Position numbers and translations under genes: made by a program
Shown: piece after piece, positions 4,589 through 5,100 of the stretch
Position numbering within the stretch: position 1 is the stretch's first letter
Layout: each line of letters begins with the position of its first letter
From: a bacterium
GTDB taxonomy: Bacteria; Patescibacteriota; Minisyncoccia; Minisyncoccales; GCA-002788555
Assembly: GCA_021158595.1 (NCBI GenBank)
Contig: JAGGUF010000032.1
Coordinates: 1 to 5,100, forward strand
DNA: 5,100 nt
Direction of reading: 5' to 3'
Notes under the pieces: model-generated
What the model was told of the DNA's origin: nothing
Database searches by the model: none
Seen by the model: the letters and a program-made list of their open reading frames with translations, nothing else

Positions 4589-4746
4589 GAAATCCAAAAC
4601 AATGACCAAAATTCAAAACAACAATTTAAGCGCAAAACTCAAAGCGTAAAGCGCAAAACTACAGCGTAAAGCTAAAAGCTAAAAAGAGATTTCGCTTTAC
4701 GCTTTACGCTAAACTGATTTGGATTTTGGTCATTTGGATTTGTTTA
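4589..4746. repeat. Long imperfect inverted repeat, AT-rich, upstream of cca
   Basis: The left arm (4589-4653) carries AAATCCAAAAC, ATGACCAAAATTC and later AGCGTAAAGCG. The right arm (4693-4746) carries the reverse complements in mirrored order: CGCTTTACGCT, then GATTTGGATTTTGGTCAT and GGATTTGTTT. Pairing is interrupted by small gaps. The spacer (4654-4692) holds further AGCGTAAAGCT and AAAGCTA heptamers. No ORF is present, and 4747-4800 adds only CTTTGCG-type heptamers. This may be a decayed palindromic insertion or a long cruciform-forming spacer. Confidence 0.65.
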
Positions 4747-4800
4747 TGATTTAGGATTTAATAGGCTTTGCGCTTTGCACTCCTATCGTGGAACGTGAAA

Positions 4801-5100
4801 CCCCTCTCTCCCACAGGGAGGGGAGGATATAGGTGGGGCTCCTTCCCCCAATCCTCCCCCTTCCCTTTGGGAAGGGGGAGGATTAAGGTGGGGGATAGGA
4901 ATTTTCTTCCCCAATTTAACCCCCTCCTTGTATTCCTCCCCCTTAAAAAGGGGGAGGAAATTGGGGTGGGTATTCCTTCTAAAAAAGGGAGGAAATTAAG
5001 GGGGAGGGGAGGATATAGGAGGGGATTCCCCAATAAAGAGAGGAAATAAGGAGGACTCCCCCAAAATCCTCCCCCTCCCTCTGGGAGGGGAGGATATAGG
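4801..5100 (+). repeat. G/C-rich hairpin repeat block running off the window
   Basis: The block contains a weak hairpin near 4805-4823, the long unit 4823-4942 (hairpin 4850-4865 with 4869-4884, 16 bp, loop TTT), a hairpin 4933-4944 with 4948-4959 (loop AAA), a G-rich degenerate stretch 4960-5060 with GGAGGATATAGGAGGGG, and a final hairpin 5066-5095 with a one-base bulge. It continues past 5100. Nothing in it looks coding; the Pro/Arg/Gly-rich reading frames on both strands follow the repeat. Confidence 0.85.

Noticed and set aside
4460..4609. Extension of the cca ORF upstream to an ATG at 4609
   Set aside because: The additional 50 residues translate the AAGCGTG array and CCAGCCC hairpins. 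The family N-terminus fits the ATG at 4459.

Overview
The window looks like a stretch of a small, AT-rich bacterial genome. Candidate Phyla Radiation / Patescibacteria (Parcubacteria-type) is my best guess. The guess rests on the divergent, Lys/Ile/Phe-rich housekeeping proteins, the stand-alone winged-helix + Cas2-like protein of a type frequent in those genomes, the weak Shine-Dalgarno sequences at two of three genes, and the long repeat-filled spacers. It is inference; no 16S rRNA or other taxonomic marker is present.

Three genes are supportable, all on the minus strand, so transcription runs from high to low coordinates. They are a class II tRNA nucleotidyltransferase (CCA-adding type) with an HD domain (4459 to 2900), a 180-residue winged-helix protein with a PaaX-C/Cas2-like ferredoxin domain (2440 to 1898), and the 16S rRNA adenine dimethyltransferase RsmA/KsgA (1146 to 295). 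Two are RNA-maturation enzymes (tRNA 3' end, 16S rRNA 3' end). The middle gene is probably a nucleic-acid-binding regulator or nuclease-fold protein of unknown role. The genes are separated by about 460 and 750 bases and are unlikely to form a tight operon.

The striking part is the non-coding DNA, about 40 percent of the window. It holds several distinct repeat classes. (1) A G/C-rich, strand-asymmetric hairpin family (C-rich arm, 3-base loop, G-rich arm) occurs at 1-260, 1430-1745, 2660-2742, 2841-2882 and 4800-5100. It includes four copies of a longer unit of about 85-120 bp in both orientations. (2) Three perfect DNA palindromes of 44, 36 and 36 bp share the core TTTGGACGATCGTCCAAA. They are centred near 1182, 1355 and 2469. 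One overlaps the rsmA ribosome-binding site and one lies 11 bases upstream of the Cas2-like gene. (3) Heptamer tandem arrays occur at 2488-2579 (GGGTTGA type) and 4467-4501 (AAGCGTG type). (4) A CCCAGCCCC/GGGGCTGGG hairpin family occurs at 2789-2825 and 4537-4586. (5) A long imperfect inverted repeat lies upstream of cca (4589-4746).

The best candidate for something undescribed is the palindrome family. The outer arms differ between copies, yet each copy remains a perfect palindrome. Dyad symmetry is therefore being maintained or regenerated. Two 40-bp-identical copies bracket the segment that carries the Cas2-like gene. All plus-strand ORFs and the Pro/Gly/Arg-rich minus-strand ORFs in the spacers are read-through of repeats and are not annotated.
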